A stretch of DNA of 31,708 bases from Fabrea salina (GCA_022984795.1 JALIHJ010000091.1:1-31708); one strand, 5' to 3'; counted from the first letter of the stretch, positions 1 to 10,102 are shown. Numbers and translations: made by a program. The notes: a model not told the origin generated them from the sequence alone.

Positions 1-1271
1 TCTTTGTGTTCCTGTGATCATCGATATCAGTTGAATGAGGATAGCAATGACTGTGAGTTGGCTTACCCAAACGAACGCCACAGCCATCAGCACCAACAAG
101 AAAGGTTAAACAGACATTTAAAACTGAGATCGGCGCTGTTTGTCGATTCCATTAATCCGTCTGTTTAACCTAACGCCTGTCGCTCCTCTTCGGCGTCTGC
201 TTGAGTGCGCTTGATCGCGCATTTGTCAGCGGCGGCTTACTGGCTCTGAGGACACTTTAAGGATGAGTCTTTCGAGAAGAGGATTCTAAGGTCATTAACT
301 ACAGTCGAATTTAGCTCCTTCCCAAACACTCACTACTCTCAAATACGATTTGACTCCAACCTGCTTTGTGCTGGTGAGTGAAGCATCACTGTTCTTCCAT
401 GACTGCAACGATCTATGGGCGCCATTGCAGGTCTTCAGGTCTAAATTGATGCAGCCAAACAGGTTCCAACTGCCATTCTTCAGATAAATTCAAATTGTTG
501 TACTTATTAGGTTCTGGATTCAGACCTACCTTGGTTCAGATTGGCTATACTCTAATAATTCAACTTCACTTTAGAACAAGATAAGTAGTTTCGAACTTCT
601 TCAGTTGAGTCAGCTATTCTTGATTCCCAAATGTGGTATTCTCTACTAACACTCTGGTTATCTTCCTCTGTGATCAACAAAGACCAAGTGCAGTCAAACT
701 CAACTGACTCCAGGTTCTACGAAACTTTGGGAAGCTTGTTCCCACAGGTTCAAGTGTATTCTTCATGGACCCTCACCTGCAGTCTTCATTCTCAAAGAAC
801 TCCTGTTTGCAGCTAGTCTATTTACCAAGTGATTTCCACACTGCATTCAGGAGTAATTAACCTTTGTTCTTTAGGTTTCTGACATATTGGCGGTTAGACC
901 TACAAGAACCATGAGACCTCATGAGCAACATCCTTCCATTCTTTGAAACACAGGAGTAACTCAAGTCTTTTAATTTAAATGCTGCAACAGATTTAGGGGC
1001 TGGAGGCTTTAGAAACAGTCATTATATGCGGGTCTCAACGGGATCTTTGTTGATTCGGTCTAACACCGGTTCTGGCGGGACTCAATCACGAACTCACATC
1101 TTGCACCAAAGAAACAGCCTGACCGAAGTATGGCGCGGCAAATTACAGTCGATCTGTTAGTTGTGCAGTCCTGGCGCTCATATGGCGCAAAGGTCAATCA
1201 ATAACGAGATAATTCGGAAGCTACTTTTCGTTGTAGTCGTTGAAGTTGCTTGCTGCCTAACGCCTGGCGCA
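1..1271. other. Gene-less left region, first part
   Basis: I find no supportable gene in this stretch: open frames are short (61 codons at most before the microsatellite), lack recognisable domains and look unlike the dense coding that starts at 2438. The plus strand is rather pyrimidine-rich, and two patches (about 140-250 and 1020-1200) are rich in CpG compared with the rest. These patches contain short inverted repeats (see 103-221; also TTCGGTC at 1054-1060 with GACCGAA at 1121-1127). An 11-nt direct repeat, CCTAACGCCTG, occurs at 169-179 and 1256-1266. It could be an intergenic spacer, a decayed element or an RNA-bearing region; the sequence alone does not decide. Confidence 0.5.
103..221. 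repeat. Cluster of inverted repeats in a CpG-rich patch
   Basis: A perfect 13-bp inverted repeat, AGGTTAAACAGAC at 103-115 and its reverse complement at 159-171, encloses 43 bp. It is followed by two short hairpins: ACGCC/GGCGT (about 173-198) and TGCGC-ttgatc-GCGCA at 206-221. The cluster could be a structured RNA, a short inverted-repeat element or chance in a GC-rich patch. No other copy of the 13-mer is seen in the window. Confidence 0.4.
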
Positions 1272-1546
1272 CAACTTCTTTACTTTCTTCTTTCTTTTCT
1301 TCTTTTCTTTCGCTTTTCTTTCTTTCTTTCTTGCCTAGCACTTCTTTCAGCACTGTACTCTTTTGCTTTTCTTTCTTGCTACTTTTCTTTTCTTTTCTTT
1401 GCTTTCTTGCTTGCTGCTTTCTTCTTTAGCCTCTTTTCTTTTCTTTTCTTTTCTTTTCTTTTTCTTTTCTTTTCTTTTCTTTTCTTTTCTTTTCTTTTCT
1501 TTTCTTTTCTTTTCTTTCTTTTCTTTTCTTTTCTTTTCTTTTCTTT
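1272..1546. repeat. CTTTT microsatellite / polypyrimidine tract
   Basis: A long polypyrimidine tract becomes an almost perfect (CTTTT)n pentanucleotide array from about 1432 to 1546, preceded by a degenerate CTTT/TTCTT-rich leader. It is open in two frames only because it contains no stop-forming purines; the apparent Phe/Leu/Ser-rich proteins are low-complexity artefacts. Strand composition switches at its end: T-rich before, A/G-rich afterwards. Confidence 0.9.
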
Positions 1547-2437
1547 AACAAAACTAAATAAGGAAGCAATGATTAAACAGAACAGAGTAGCAAGTCTACT
1601 TTGTCTTTCTGTTAGAGATGCAAAGTCAGGAAAAGACTACTCAGTAGGAAGACAGTGCTCAAAGATAACTAGTGAAATGAACAGAAGCTCAGAAAGTGGA
1701 TTAGCTTAGTAGAATAGTAAGTCAATAAGCAATCCAAGCTCTAAAAGACACTGCATACGCCAAAGCCTAGCTGAAAGAACAACCACAGCCAAGACTCTAA
1801 ACCATCGAGAGATGCAAAGAAGACTTCAGAAGAAGTGAACTCGAAGAAGCTAGGAACGCTGCACAAAAGCTCAAAGGAACAGAGAAGCTACAACTAGTAC
1901 GCTGAAGAAGTAGAACCTCGGAGTAATACAAGACACTCAGCAGAGACTTAAGAAGCAGAAAAACAATCATGGTACGTAGCATAGCACCAACATTACTTAA
2001 GTATTGCTTTATGCAAAAGAACACGAAGAGTAGCTTAAACGCAATGTGCACAAAGGTAACATCTGATTACATCAAGAAACTAGCACTACAAAAGAGTTGG
2101 TTTGGACATGGCAACCTAGAAAACATTTCGAGTTGGAACACTCCAGAAGAAGCTACAGAGACCAAGAGTTGGAGTTAGAAATTCACCAACCTTTGCAACT
2201 TAGAATCAAGTTTGTAATAAACCACAAACTAATCAAACTATTCGATTGAAGCATCAGATTGAATAGAGCACTAAGCATACCAGTGGACTTATTTCTGACA
2301 AGAAGGCACTGGCATAGCTAAGGTAGTCTGGAATATCATGGATAAAGGATCAAGTATTAATTCATGACAACCCTAAGTCCTCAACATTTACAGATTCAAT
2401 TAAGTTATTTGAAGTAAATCAGGTGAATTAAGTAAAT
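1547..2437. other. Purine-rich region without a gene
   Basis: The plus strand is strongly purine-biased here, as plus-strand genes of this window are, but every frame is interrupted by TAA, TAG and TGA. The longest open pieces (69 codons plus, 84 codons minus) have no recognisable domain. In one plus frame (about 1801-2178) codons such as GAA, AAG and AGA give charged, helix-like stretches between stops, so a badly decayed gene is conceivable but not supportable. The last 30 bases before 2438 are A/T-rich and probably hold the promoter and leader of the beta-helix gene. Confidence 0.45.
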
Positions 2438-5400
2438 ATGAAGCTCTTTTTCGTCGCACTGCTTTGGAAACTAGTTCTATCTGAAGGACTCGAAAGTAAG
2501 ACAGTGGGCATTCCCGGAGATTTCCAGAGCCTCACGGAAGCTTTGAATTCAATCGAAGACAACAGCGAAGTTGAATTGGAGCTCAGTGACTATTGTTTTC
2601 CACCTTGCAGTACCATAGATTCATTTACTTGTCCCTTGAGTTTCAAGAATCTGAAAATAAAAGGACAAGGAGTTTATTCGACAATTATTTCTTTTGGTGA
2701 AAATGCTTTGCTAAACATTACTAAAGGCAATCTGACAATTGAAAGTTTGTCTGTTGCGCAATACCACGAAGGAGAAAAGTCTATTCTGGTAGAGACCCGA
2801 GACGAACTTAAGTTGACAAGCGTAAGGTTTACCGGAATATCAACTAGAGAAGTCATTAGTGCTAAAGGAAGCATCAAAATGCAAGACGTTCATTTTGATA
2901 AGATCAATGCTATAAAAATAGTTTCTTTAGAGGGTTCAGACTTCACGTATAGAGAAGGAACACTAAGAGAAATAAATTCCGCAAGCTTTCTAGACTTCAA
3001 AGGTAGTGGGAATGTCAACATCAGTGAAGTAGACTTTACTGAAGTTATCAACGGGGCTATATCGCTGAGGGAATTTGGAGGAGATTTCACCGCAACCTCT
3101 TTATCACTAGAAAATTTCAATTCAGAACTTTTTTTGGTAATTGAATCTAAATCACCCAATAGCAAATTCAATTTCAGAGACTTAAATGTAACAGAGTCAG
3201 TAGTTACAAGATTGATTTATTCCTTGCTATATACAAACCTGGATATAACTATTGAGAATATCAGAATTACTGATTCTGTGTTCCTGGATTACCCTATACT
3301 TGCGGCTTGCCCCTTTGAGAATGATTTGTCATCTAAGCTTAAGTTATCAAATATCGATTTATCAAACACAACTTATAGGCGGACTTTTTTCTCCATTTAC
3401 GGCATTAATGACGTAAGTGTAAGCAATATCAATGCCCAGAACATTGGAAAATACTCAGTCCAACTGGGAACGGGAGAGCTTTCTGGAGAGGGTTTAAGAA
3501 ATGTCAGTTGTAATTCCTTGATCATAATTCACGCAGCAGAAAGTGTGAATATTAACCAGGTTTTTGTGGATAATATGAGTTGCAGTAACGTTGGTGTGGA
3601 AAAGTCAGTATATCTCCCGGAAGAGTTTGCTATGGTGGTTTCTGTCTTTGGGTCTGGAAGCCTGAGCATATCAGACCTAGAATTGAGTAATATCGCAGGA
3701 GACCCAAAGAATGGTTTGGCCTTTAACTTCAACGGCTTCCAAAATCTTCATTTAGAAGAAGTAAACTTGAAGAATTTAACTAGTGATAAGGGTTCAATTG
3801 GAGTAATCAGTTCAGTTCAGAATGTTACGATAAAAAACTTCAAGTGTGAAGACTGCATTGAAAATCAAGCAGGAAATATCTGCATTCAACCAGTTGAGAG
3901 GCTCATGATACAAAATTTTACCTGCAAAAACTGTGAGTCTAGATCTGGAAACGGAGGGGCCCTTGCTCTGAAGCCATCAACCTACCGAGAAGAGGGCACA
4001 CTAATTGAATTGAAGGACTGCTCTTTCAGCAACTGTAAAGCTGAGAAGGGCCGAGGAGGTGCGATTCTTTTGGAATCCTTTTCTGTTGAGTTTCCACTTA
4101 AAGTGGAGCTTGAGAATATTGTTTTCAAAACAGTAACTGCTGAAAGGGGGTCTGGGATCTATATAAACAAGCTTGTTAATTTCGAGAAAGGAACTTTGAA
4201 AAAAATCCGATTTTCTGAAGCCCACAGTTCTGGAGGAGCTCCTATAGAAGATAACCATAGTTCCGGAACACTCCAAGTTAGTGATTGTGCTGTCAAAAAC
4301 TCGACAGGGGATTACTGTTTTCTGAGGGGCTCTTACTCCAAAGAATCAAAGGTTCTAGAGATTACTGACTCCCGAATCGAGGGGTCTAAGTGTGATAAAA
4401 GTGTGGTGTCTTTAGAGTCATTGCAAACAAACACTAAAGTAGTTTTGGAAAACTTGACTTTCACTTACGACTCAAATATCCTTGACTTAAAAAGCATCCA
4501 AGTCGGAGCTAACGAACTGGTTTTGAAGGATAATTCTGGGTATGTCATTTCAAGTAGGAGGGATTCAAACTTAGACTTCCAAAATCTCCACGTCGAAAAA
4601 CAAAGTGGTTCTTTGATAGAAGCTTCCAGGAGTTTCTTCAAGTGCACTCAGTGCTCATTCAACCAGAGTACAGGCTTGTTATCCTTCCAGATGATACAAG
4701 ATTCAGCATTTAACTTGAGCCACTTTAAACTCACAAAGAATAGTTTCAACGAGTCCGCAATTTTTATTTCGAACTCTGAGCAAAACAAAAGCTTTATTGA
4801 AAACAGCGTCTTCAAAGAGAACTACTCAGAAAAAGGCAGCTTGATAAACTTAGGGTACTCTAGTCTTGAGGTTTCGAATTCCAGCTTCGAAAGGAATTCG
4901 GGTGGCCCTGATTCTTTTAGTCCTGTGCTTGCTTTGAAAAATTCTGAATCTCGGATACTCAACTCGAACTTCAGCGAGAGTGAAGGACAGAAAGGAAGCT
5001 TTATTTATGCCCTGGAAAGCCACTATATTGAAATAGCCGGTTGCAAGTTCAACGACGGGAAAGCAAAAACTGGAGGGGGAATAGCCCTTGTAAATTCAAA
5101 CTTGCTAGTTCGAGACTCAGAATTCAAGGACCACTCAGCTGAAAAAGGGGGAACGATTTGGGGGATCGTTCAATCTTCTGTTGATTTGAAAAGGTGCAAG
5201 TTCACTAACTCAATGGCTAGCGATTTGGGAGGAGTTGTTTATACTGACGAAGGGCAACTAGTAGTAGAAGAAACTACAGTTACTGGCTCTAGTTCATCAG
5301 CTTTTTACTTGCAGGAAGCAAGCAACATCTTTGTAAAGGACTCGAAGTTTGAGTTTTGCTCTGGAGAAAAGGGGAGTGCTATTTACTCAAAAAACTCAGA

Positions 5401-7948
5401 GAAGTTCAAGCTAGAAAACTCAACTTTCAGTGACAACTTGGCTAGTGACACAGGAGGAGCCATAATGCTAGATTCCGAAGTAAAGCATAAGTTCCAGTTA
5501 GAGAATTCTAGCTTCTTCAACAACTCAGCTAGTTACGCAGGGGCAGTATATTCGTCAAACATTTCTTTGAATGTAACTAACTGCAGGTTTGAGAAAAACT
5601 ATGCTGGGTTAGACGGAGGCGCACTGCAAGTCACTTGTCCCAAAACTAAAGACTGCCAAAGCCGCTTAACTCAATCAACGTTTAGGTCCAACACTGCTGA
5701 ACGCAATGGAGGGGGGATTAAGTGGAGCAACGCAATACCTCAGATTTCAGGCAACAGTTTCCAAAACAACTCTGCTATCTACGGGCCAGACGTAGCTTCT
5801 TACCCAGTAAGTCTTCTGCGTTTGGATCAAAATGGAACCAGCAATAAAGTGACCCAAGAAACAAGCTTTGCTCCTGGCCAAGACATCGAAAAACCAATTA
5901 GGGTAGCCCTTGTTGACCACTACCAAAACGTAATTACAACGGACAATTCAAGCCAAGCTTCTATCCAAACTCCAACCCAATACTGTTCGATTTCTGGCGA
6001 AACCGAGGAAACAGCTTCTCAGGGAGTGTTTGTTTTTGATTCAATTAAAATTTTTGGGAGTCCTGCTTCTGAGGTAGAAATTGAGATTTCAACTGCTTCA
6101 ATTGAACAAGAAGGAACCAATAGCACTAATGGGCGGTCTCAAGGACTTTTGCTTACTAGCAGACTTAGAGAATGCCAATTGGGGGAGCATGAATCACTTT
6201 ATGCGTGCACTGTGTGTGAAAAAGGGACTTACAGCTTATCTGTCAAGGAGCCCTGTGAACAGTGCCCAACTCAGGCGGTGTGCTTAGGAAATTGGACCCT
6301 CTTCCCGAAGTCTGGGTACTGGAGACCTTCACCTAAAACAGACCAGTTCTACACTTGTCCCAACTCAGGTGCTTGCGTAGGGTCTCAAGACTACACCAAC
6401 TACCTAGGAAACTGTTCAAAGGGGTATAGGGGAAACATGTGCCAGTCTTGCAAGTTTGGCTACACAAGGACTTTGCCAAATGTGTGCTCGGAGTGTCCAA
6501 GTACTTTGGTAAATACCTTAAAGTTAGTTGGAATGATTGCTTTCATGGTAGGTTACAATGCATTTCAGTTAATAGGCAGCTTGAAATCGGCCTACAATCC
6601 TGAGTCTCTTTCTTCAATTTACATCAAAATATTCACCAATTACACTCAACTAGCTTACTTAACCACCCAGTTCAACTTAAACTGGCCTAGTTTATACTCA
6701 GGTTTGTTTTCGATCCAAGAACTAGTAGCAGCCTTACCAAACCAGATATTTTCGCTAGATTGCTACTTAGACGAAGAAAATCACGCAAACACAGTTTTTC
6801 TGAAACTGTTGATGGTGACAGTGCTTCCGGTGATTCTCTTTGCAATGACAGCATTTGCATGGGGGTTAATAGGAATCAAAAGGAAGGACGCTTCAGTAAT
6901 GAAAAAGGAAATGGTGGCTTCCGTGATAATAGTGTTTTTTACAATACACCCTTCGCTAGTAAACACGATGTTTTCTGTTTTTGTGTGCAGAGAAATAGAA
7001 GGAACAGGGGACTGGCTAGTCCAGGATCTGGAAGTGCAGTGCTGGGACAGCAGTCACACTTTCTACGCATTTGTTGTGGCCTTGCCTGGGATAATTGTCT
7101 GGGGAGTTGCAGCTCCAGGTCTTATTTGGCTTTTGATTTACAAACGCAGGAAGTATTTACACAGGCTAGAAAACAAACTGAGGTTTGGCTTCGTTTTCAA
7201 CGGGTACAGAGTGGATAAATTCTACTGGGAATTTGTGATAATGTACAGAAAGGTAGTCATTATCTCTTTGGCAGTTTTTCTTTCTACAATATCTGTTGTG
7301 ATCCAGACTCTACTTTGTCTGTTAGTTCTGGTGGTGTCCCTCTACTTGCAAGTGAAGGAGAAGCCCTTCATATTAAGCCACCTGAATAACATGGAAACTA
7401 TTTCAGTATTCACAGCTACAGTGACTATTTACTTTGGAATCTATTATGTGTCTGGAGGACTGGGAAAGACTTCAGAATTTTTTATTTTCATTTTGATTTT
7501 GTTGTGCAACTTGTGGTTTTTGACTTACTGGGCCTGGCAATTCGCGAAGTTAGAACTCTTCAAGTTACTAGATAGCTTTCCAAGGCTGAATTATTTTATT
7601 CGTAAAAGTGATGGCTTTGATGGGGACATGTACACCGAAGACACCTACAAGTTGGTGAGAATTAAGGAGAACGGATCGATTAGGTTTACTCTTCTGAAGC
7701 CCAAACCCCCAAAACCAGACCCTTTGCAAGGAATAGAGACCATGCTAGATCTGTACCGCGAAGCTTTTAAGTACATCGACGACGTAGGAAAGGAGCAGGA
7801 GATTGAAGAGATTGAAGAGATTGAAGAGATTGAAGAGATTGAAGAAGAAGAAAAGGAAGAGATTCAGGTTGAGCACTTAGATGTTCCGGGATTGAACCTG
7901 ACTACGACTTCTGAAAGAGTCTACACCAAGACATATGAAGAAACTTAA
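2438..7948 (+). CDS. Giant beta-helix, cysteine-rich, multi-TM surface protein
   Basis: This 1836-residue protein has an N-terminal signal peptide (about residues 1-17, hydrophobic run FFVALLWKLVL) and an extracellular region of about 1200 residues. That region consists of repeated short beta-strand turns rich in Asn, Ser and Gly, such as SNNSFxxN and GGxIxL-like units typical of right-handed parallel beta-helices (pectin-lyase-like fold). A cysteine-rich EGF/TNFR-like segment follows at about 1240-1360, then seven or eight hydrophobic spans between about 1363 and 1706. The cytosolic tail ends in an acidic Ile-Glu-Glu repeat encoded by a 9-nt tandem array. The arrangement matches large ciliate surface proteins of unknown role; an adhesin- or receptor-like function is inference. 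The start is the only ATG that gives the signal peptide. It is intact and the longest gene of the window. Confidence 0.85.
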   Translation: MKLFFVALLWKLVLSEGLESKTVGIPGDFQSLTEALNSIEDNSEVELELSDYCFPPCSTIDSFTCPLSFKNLKIKGQGVYSTIISFGENALLNITKGNLTIESLSVAQYHEGEKSILVETRDELKLTSVRFTGISTREVISAKGSIKMQDVHFDKINAIKIVSLEGSDFTYREGTLREINSASFLDFKGSGNVNISEVDFTEVINGAISLREFGGDFTATSLSLENFNSELFLVIESKSPNSKFNFRDLNVTESVVTRLIYSLLYTNLDITIENIRITDSVFLDYPILAACPFENDLSSKLKLSNIDLSNTTYRRTFFSIYGINDVSVSNINAQNIGKYSVQLGTGELSGEGLRNVSCNSLIIIHAAESVNINQVFVDNMSCSNVGVEKSVYLPEEFAMVVSVFGSGSLSISDLELSNIAGDPKNGLAFNFNGFQNLHLEEVNLKNLTSDKGSIGVISSVQNVTIKNFKCEDCIENQAGNICIQPVERLMIQNFTCKNCESRSGNGGALALKPSTYREEGTLIELKDCSFSNCKAEKGRGGAILLESFSVEFPLKVELENIVFKTVTAERGSGIYINKLVNFEKGTLKKIRFSEAHSSGGAPIEDNHSSGTLQVSDCAVKNSTGDYCFLRGSYSKESKVLEITDSRIEGSKCDKSVVSLESLQTNTKVVLENLTFTYDSNILDLKSIQVGANELVLKDNSGYVISSRRDSNLDFQNLHVEKQSGSLIEASRSFFKCTQCSFNQSTGLLSFQMIQDSAFNLSHFKLTKNSFNESAIFISNSEQNKSFIENSVFKENYSEKGSLINLGYSSLEVSNSSFERNSGGPDSFSPVLALKNSESRILNSNFSESEGQKGSFIYALESHYIEIAGCKFNDGKAKTGGGIALVNSNLLVRDSEFKDHSAEKGGTIWGIVQSSVDLKRCKFTNSMASDLGGVVYTDEGQLVVEETTVTGSSSSAFYLQEASNIFVKDSKFEFCSGEKGSAIYSKNSEKFKLENSTFSDNLASDTGGAIMLDSEVKHKFQLENSSFFNNSASYAGAVYSSNISLNVTNCRFEKNYAGLDGGALQVTCPKTKDCQSRLTQSTFRSNTAERNGGGIKWSNAIPQISGNSFQNNSAIYGPDVASYPVSLLRLDQNGTSNKVTQETSFAPGQDIEKPIRVALVDHYQNVITTDNSSQASIQTPTQYCSISGETEETASQGVFVFDSIKIFGSPASEVEIEISTASIEQEGTNSTNGRSQGLLLTSRLRECQLGEHESLYACTVCEKGTYSLSVKEPCEQCPTQAVCLGNWTLFPKSGYWRPSPKTDQFYTCPNSGACVGSQDYTNYLGNCSKGYRGNMCQSCKFGYTRTLPNVCSECPSTLVNTLKLVGMIAFMVGYNAFQLIGSLKSAYNPESLSSIYIKIFTNYTQLAYLTTQFNLNWPSLYSGLFSIQELVAALPNQIFSLDCYLDEENHANTVFLKLLMVTVLPVILFAMTAFAWGLIGIKRKDASVMKKEMVASVIIVFFTIHPSLVNTMFSVFVCREIEGTGDWLVQDLEVQCWDSSHTFYAFVVALPGIIVWGVAAPGLIWLLIYKRRKYLHRLENKLRFGFVFNGYRVDKFYWEFVIMYRKVVIISLAVFLSTISVVIQTLLCLLVLVVSLYLQVKEKPFILSHLNNMETISVFTATVTIYFGIYYVSGGLGKTSEFFIFILILLCNLWFLTYWAWQFAKLELFKLLDSFPRLNYFIRKSDGFDGDMYTEDTYKLVRIKENGSIRFTLLKPKPPKPDPLQGIETMLDLYREAFKYIDDVGKEQEIEEIEEIEEIEEIEEEEKEEIQVEHLDVPGLNLTTTSERVYTKTYEET
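7800..7845 (+). repeat. 9-nt tandem repeat in the coding tail
   Basis: About five in-frame copies of ATTGAAGAG encode an Ile-Glu-Glu repeat near the C terminus of the beta-helix protein. Because the unit is 9 nt, copy-number change would keep the frame, so the array is probably length-polymorphic. Confidence 0.85.
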
Positions 7949-7978
7949 ACAGGATTCACTAGGTTCGAGTCTTGTTGA

Positions 7979-10096
7979 CTAGAAGATTACACACCCGCAT
8001 GTTCTCTCGTCCTTTGAGTCTGGAGGGCTGATTTTGTCGTAGAATTGCTTGGTGGGAGTGAAGTCTAGTTCTTCTTCGTGGTCTTCCAAAGTAACCTCCC
8101 TTTTTTGTTTTTTGAGTTTCTTTAACTTGTTGTCAACCATGAACTTGAAAACCTCTGAGTACTTTGAGTTGCTTCCATTTTCTCTCAGATGTTGTTTGAG
8201 TTCTTTAACGTCTTTGCTGTTGATTCTTGAGTTTTCTAGCATAGGTAGCAGTATTTGGGGGTTTATTTCTTTGTTGTTTGGCAAGGCATTAGTTTCGGTT
8301 TCAGTTCTTGGAAAAGTTCTTTTTTTCTGGCAGTTTAAGTCAATAGCGTTGGCCTGGGCTTGCAAAAGAGTTAGTTTTTCTTCTAGGTCTTCGGAGTCTT
8401 CGGAGTCTTCGGAGTCCTCAAGACCCTTGGAGTGCTTTATTTCAATAGTAGTATTTCCAGTTGCTTCTTCGGTTCTTGGATTTTTTTCGTGCAAGTTTTC
8501 CATTACTCTGTTGAGTAAGTGGGTTCTCCTGATTTCTTGGCTATCTGGCTCTTTAAAGGCACTTTTGGAGTTGCTCAAACTAGTAAGGTTTTTGCTGAAT
8601 ATGGCTTTTTTGACTTCGTTAGATCTTATGGCTAAATCAAGTTCCTGCATCTTGGACTCGTAGAGACTGAACGTCTTATACAGTTCTGCTTGTTGAGGGT
8701 GCAACACAGTGTACAAAAAGAGCTCAATGCCTATGCTTACAGAGAACTCGTAAACTCTTTTCGAAATATCATCCTCAGTAAGTATCCTTGTTAAGTTGAA
8801 AGTGCTTCCTTCCAGGTAGTCTTTTAGAGAGTCAACAACGTAAACTGCCACTGGGCCTTTGGTAAATGGGTTGCACTTTTTCAAGGCCGAGTCAACTGCT
8901 ATGATTAAGAAACTTCTATTTGTTTTAGACGAATTCATGCACAAGTTTTCGATTTCTTTGTGAAGGTTTTCTTTATTGAAGTGCTCAGCAAAGGCAGCAG
9001 CGTTCCAGTGGACTTGTGAGTCGTACTTTTCAATTTCATAGTTTGTAGTTGAAGTGTTCCAGGAGATCTCAGTAGTTACTAAGGCAGCTATTGTAGGGAG
9101 TAACTCTTCTAGACTCATGGCTTTTTTGGTTACTCCACTGAAGTTGTCGACTTGCATTAGTTCTCTAGTGGTGCTGAGTATCCTTTCGACTGACTCGAGG
9201 GTGAGGGACTCTGAGAAACCAAAAGACCGATAAGTTGCTAAGGACTTTTGGACAGTTCTAAAGTCCACTGACTTGCTTAGGGTGTTAGACAAAAATGCTT
9301 TGTAGAGTCCGGATGGATTTCCTTCTAGGTTGAATACTTCTTTGCCTTCTTCGTTGACTTCGGAAGGGATTCCTAAATGGAACCTAAAAATTTGTCTTTT
9401 CTTGAACAAAGAGTTGAATTCGTACTCTAAAAAGAGTGCAAAGAACCAAGGAAAGATCTTTTTGAAGTCAACTGACTCTTTGGTTTTTTTAGAGAAGCTT
9501 TTTCGGAAAGAGGAAGTTCTGGAAACTGACTTTTCTTTGAAGTGCTCAAACAACATACTCCTAGTTTGGTCGTTAAGCACTTTGTTAGCTGAAGCTCCTT
9601 CTTGGAAGATGTTGGCAGACTTAGGTACTTCTATGTTGATCTTTTTGAGTGCTGCAGTTATTTTTTTCCTGCCTAGGTGTTCATCCTTTGCCAAGAACTC
9701 TATGCAGCTTTCGAGTTCTGCTTCCTGCATTCGTTTGTCGTCACTCCAGTCAAACTCTAAATAAAACAACTGAAACAGTCTGCTCAAACCTTTTGCTTCG
9801 TAAGAGTTAAGTAAGTAACTGGTAGCTGCCTCCCTAAACCCTTCAGTGCGGAGCTTCAACTCTGAAAGTAAGTTCCTGAGTTCAGTGGGTTTGACTCCCT
9901 TGGAAAGTATTTCTGTATACAAAAGAGAGTCTTCTCCACGGAACTCTTCAAGCACACCCAAAAGGGTATTTTTGGCTTCTAGTACTTGCTTGTAGGATTC
10001 ACTGAAGCTCTCTCTAAGGTCTTCTCTAAGTAGCTCTAAGTCAAAAGCTTCTTTAGTAGTTGAAGTTTTCTGAGGAACTCCAAACAAAACCTCCAT
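7979..10096 (-). CDS. Large protein, divergent VPS9-like region, C-terminal CaaX
   Basis: This 705-residue protein is mostly helical. Residues about 290-400 resemble a VPS9 (Rab5-family GEF) domain: a helix in the place of the family's P-x-DK helix, then the sequence SLEELLPTIAALV, which matches the family's ADDxLPxLIYxx core with the Pro kept and Asp replaced by Glu, then a hydrophobic segment where VPS9 proteins carry the Y-x-x-T-N motif. The C terminus is CGCVIF, a CaaX box with a neighbouring Cys that could be palmitoylated, so membrane anchoring is likely. A Ser-Glu-Asp repeat lies near residue 565. The VPS9 assignment rests on a motif-level match by eye and could be wrong; the family's substrate-contact Tyr/Thr are not obvious. 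It converges on the beta-helix gene across a 30-bp spacer. Confidence 0.7.
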   Translation of the reverse strand: MEVLFGVPQKTSTTKEAFDLELLREDLRESFSESYKQVLEAKNTLLGVLEEFRGEDSLLYTEILSKGVKPTELRNLLSELKLRTEGFREAATSYLLNSYEAKGLSRLFQLFYLEFDWSDDKRMQEAELESCIEFLAKDEHLGRKKITAALKKINIEVPKSANIFQEGASANKVLNDQTRSMLFEHFKEKSVSRTSSFRKSFSKKTKESVDFKKIFPWFFALFLEYEFNSLFKKRQIFRFHLGIPSEVNEEGKEVFNLEGNPSGLYKAFLSNTLSKSVDFRTVQKSLATYRSFGFSESLTLESVERILSTTRELMQVDNFSGVTKKAMSLEELLPTIAALVTTEISWNTSTTNYEIEKYDSQVHWNAAAFAEHFNKENLHKEIENLCMNSSKTNRSFLIIAVDSALKKCNPFTKGPVAVYVVDSLKDYLEGSTFNLTRILTEDDISKRVYEFSVSIGIELFLYTVLHPQQAELYKTFSLYESKMQELDLAIRSNEVKKAIFSKNLTSLSNSKSAFKEPDSQEIRRTHLLNRVMENLHEKNPRTEEATGNTTIEIKHSKGLEDSEDSEDSEDLEEKLTLLQAQANAIDLNCQKKRTFPRTETETNALPNNKEINPQILLPMLENSRINSKDVKELKQHLRENGSNSKYSEVFKFMVDNKLKKLKKQKREVTLEDHEEELDFTPTKQFYDKISPPDSKDERTCGCVIF

Positions 10097-10102
10097 TTAT
10101 AT
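10097..10102. promoter_or_regulatory. 6-bp head-to-head spacer
   Basis: Only TTATAT separates the start codon of the minus-strand CaaX protein from the start codon of the plus-strand SIAH-like gene. Any bidirectional promoter must consist of this TATA-like core plus flanking coding sequence, and at least one 5' end must lie inside the opposite gene or almost at its ATG. Confidence 0.6.

Noticed and set aside
1161-1709. 182-codon open frame rich in Phe, Leu and Ser, and a 61-codon one inside it
   Set aside because: They are translations of the CTTTT microsatellite, which lacks stop codons by composition; no domain or sensible start.
1561-2178. Purine-rich stretch that reads as charged, helix-like peptide between stops
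   Set aside because: Stops of all three kinds occur about every ten codons and no frame matches a known family; base composition alone explains the look.
7962-7971. GGTTCGAGTC, resembling a tRNA B box, in the spacer between two convergent genes
   Set aside because: No acceptor or anticodon stem can be formed with the sequence upstream, which is coding.
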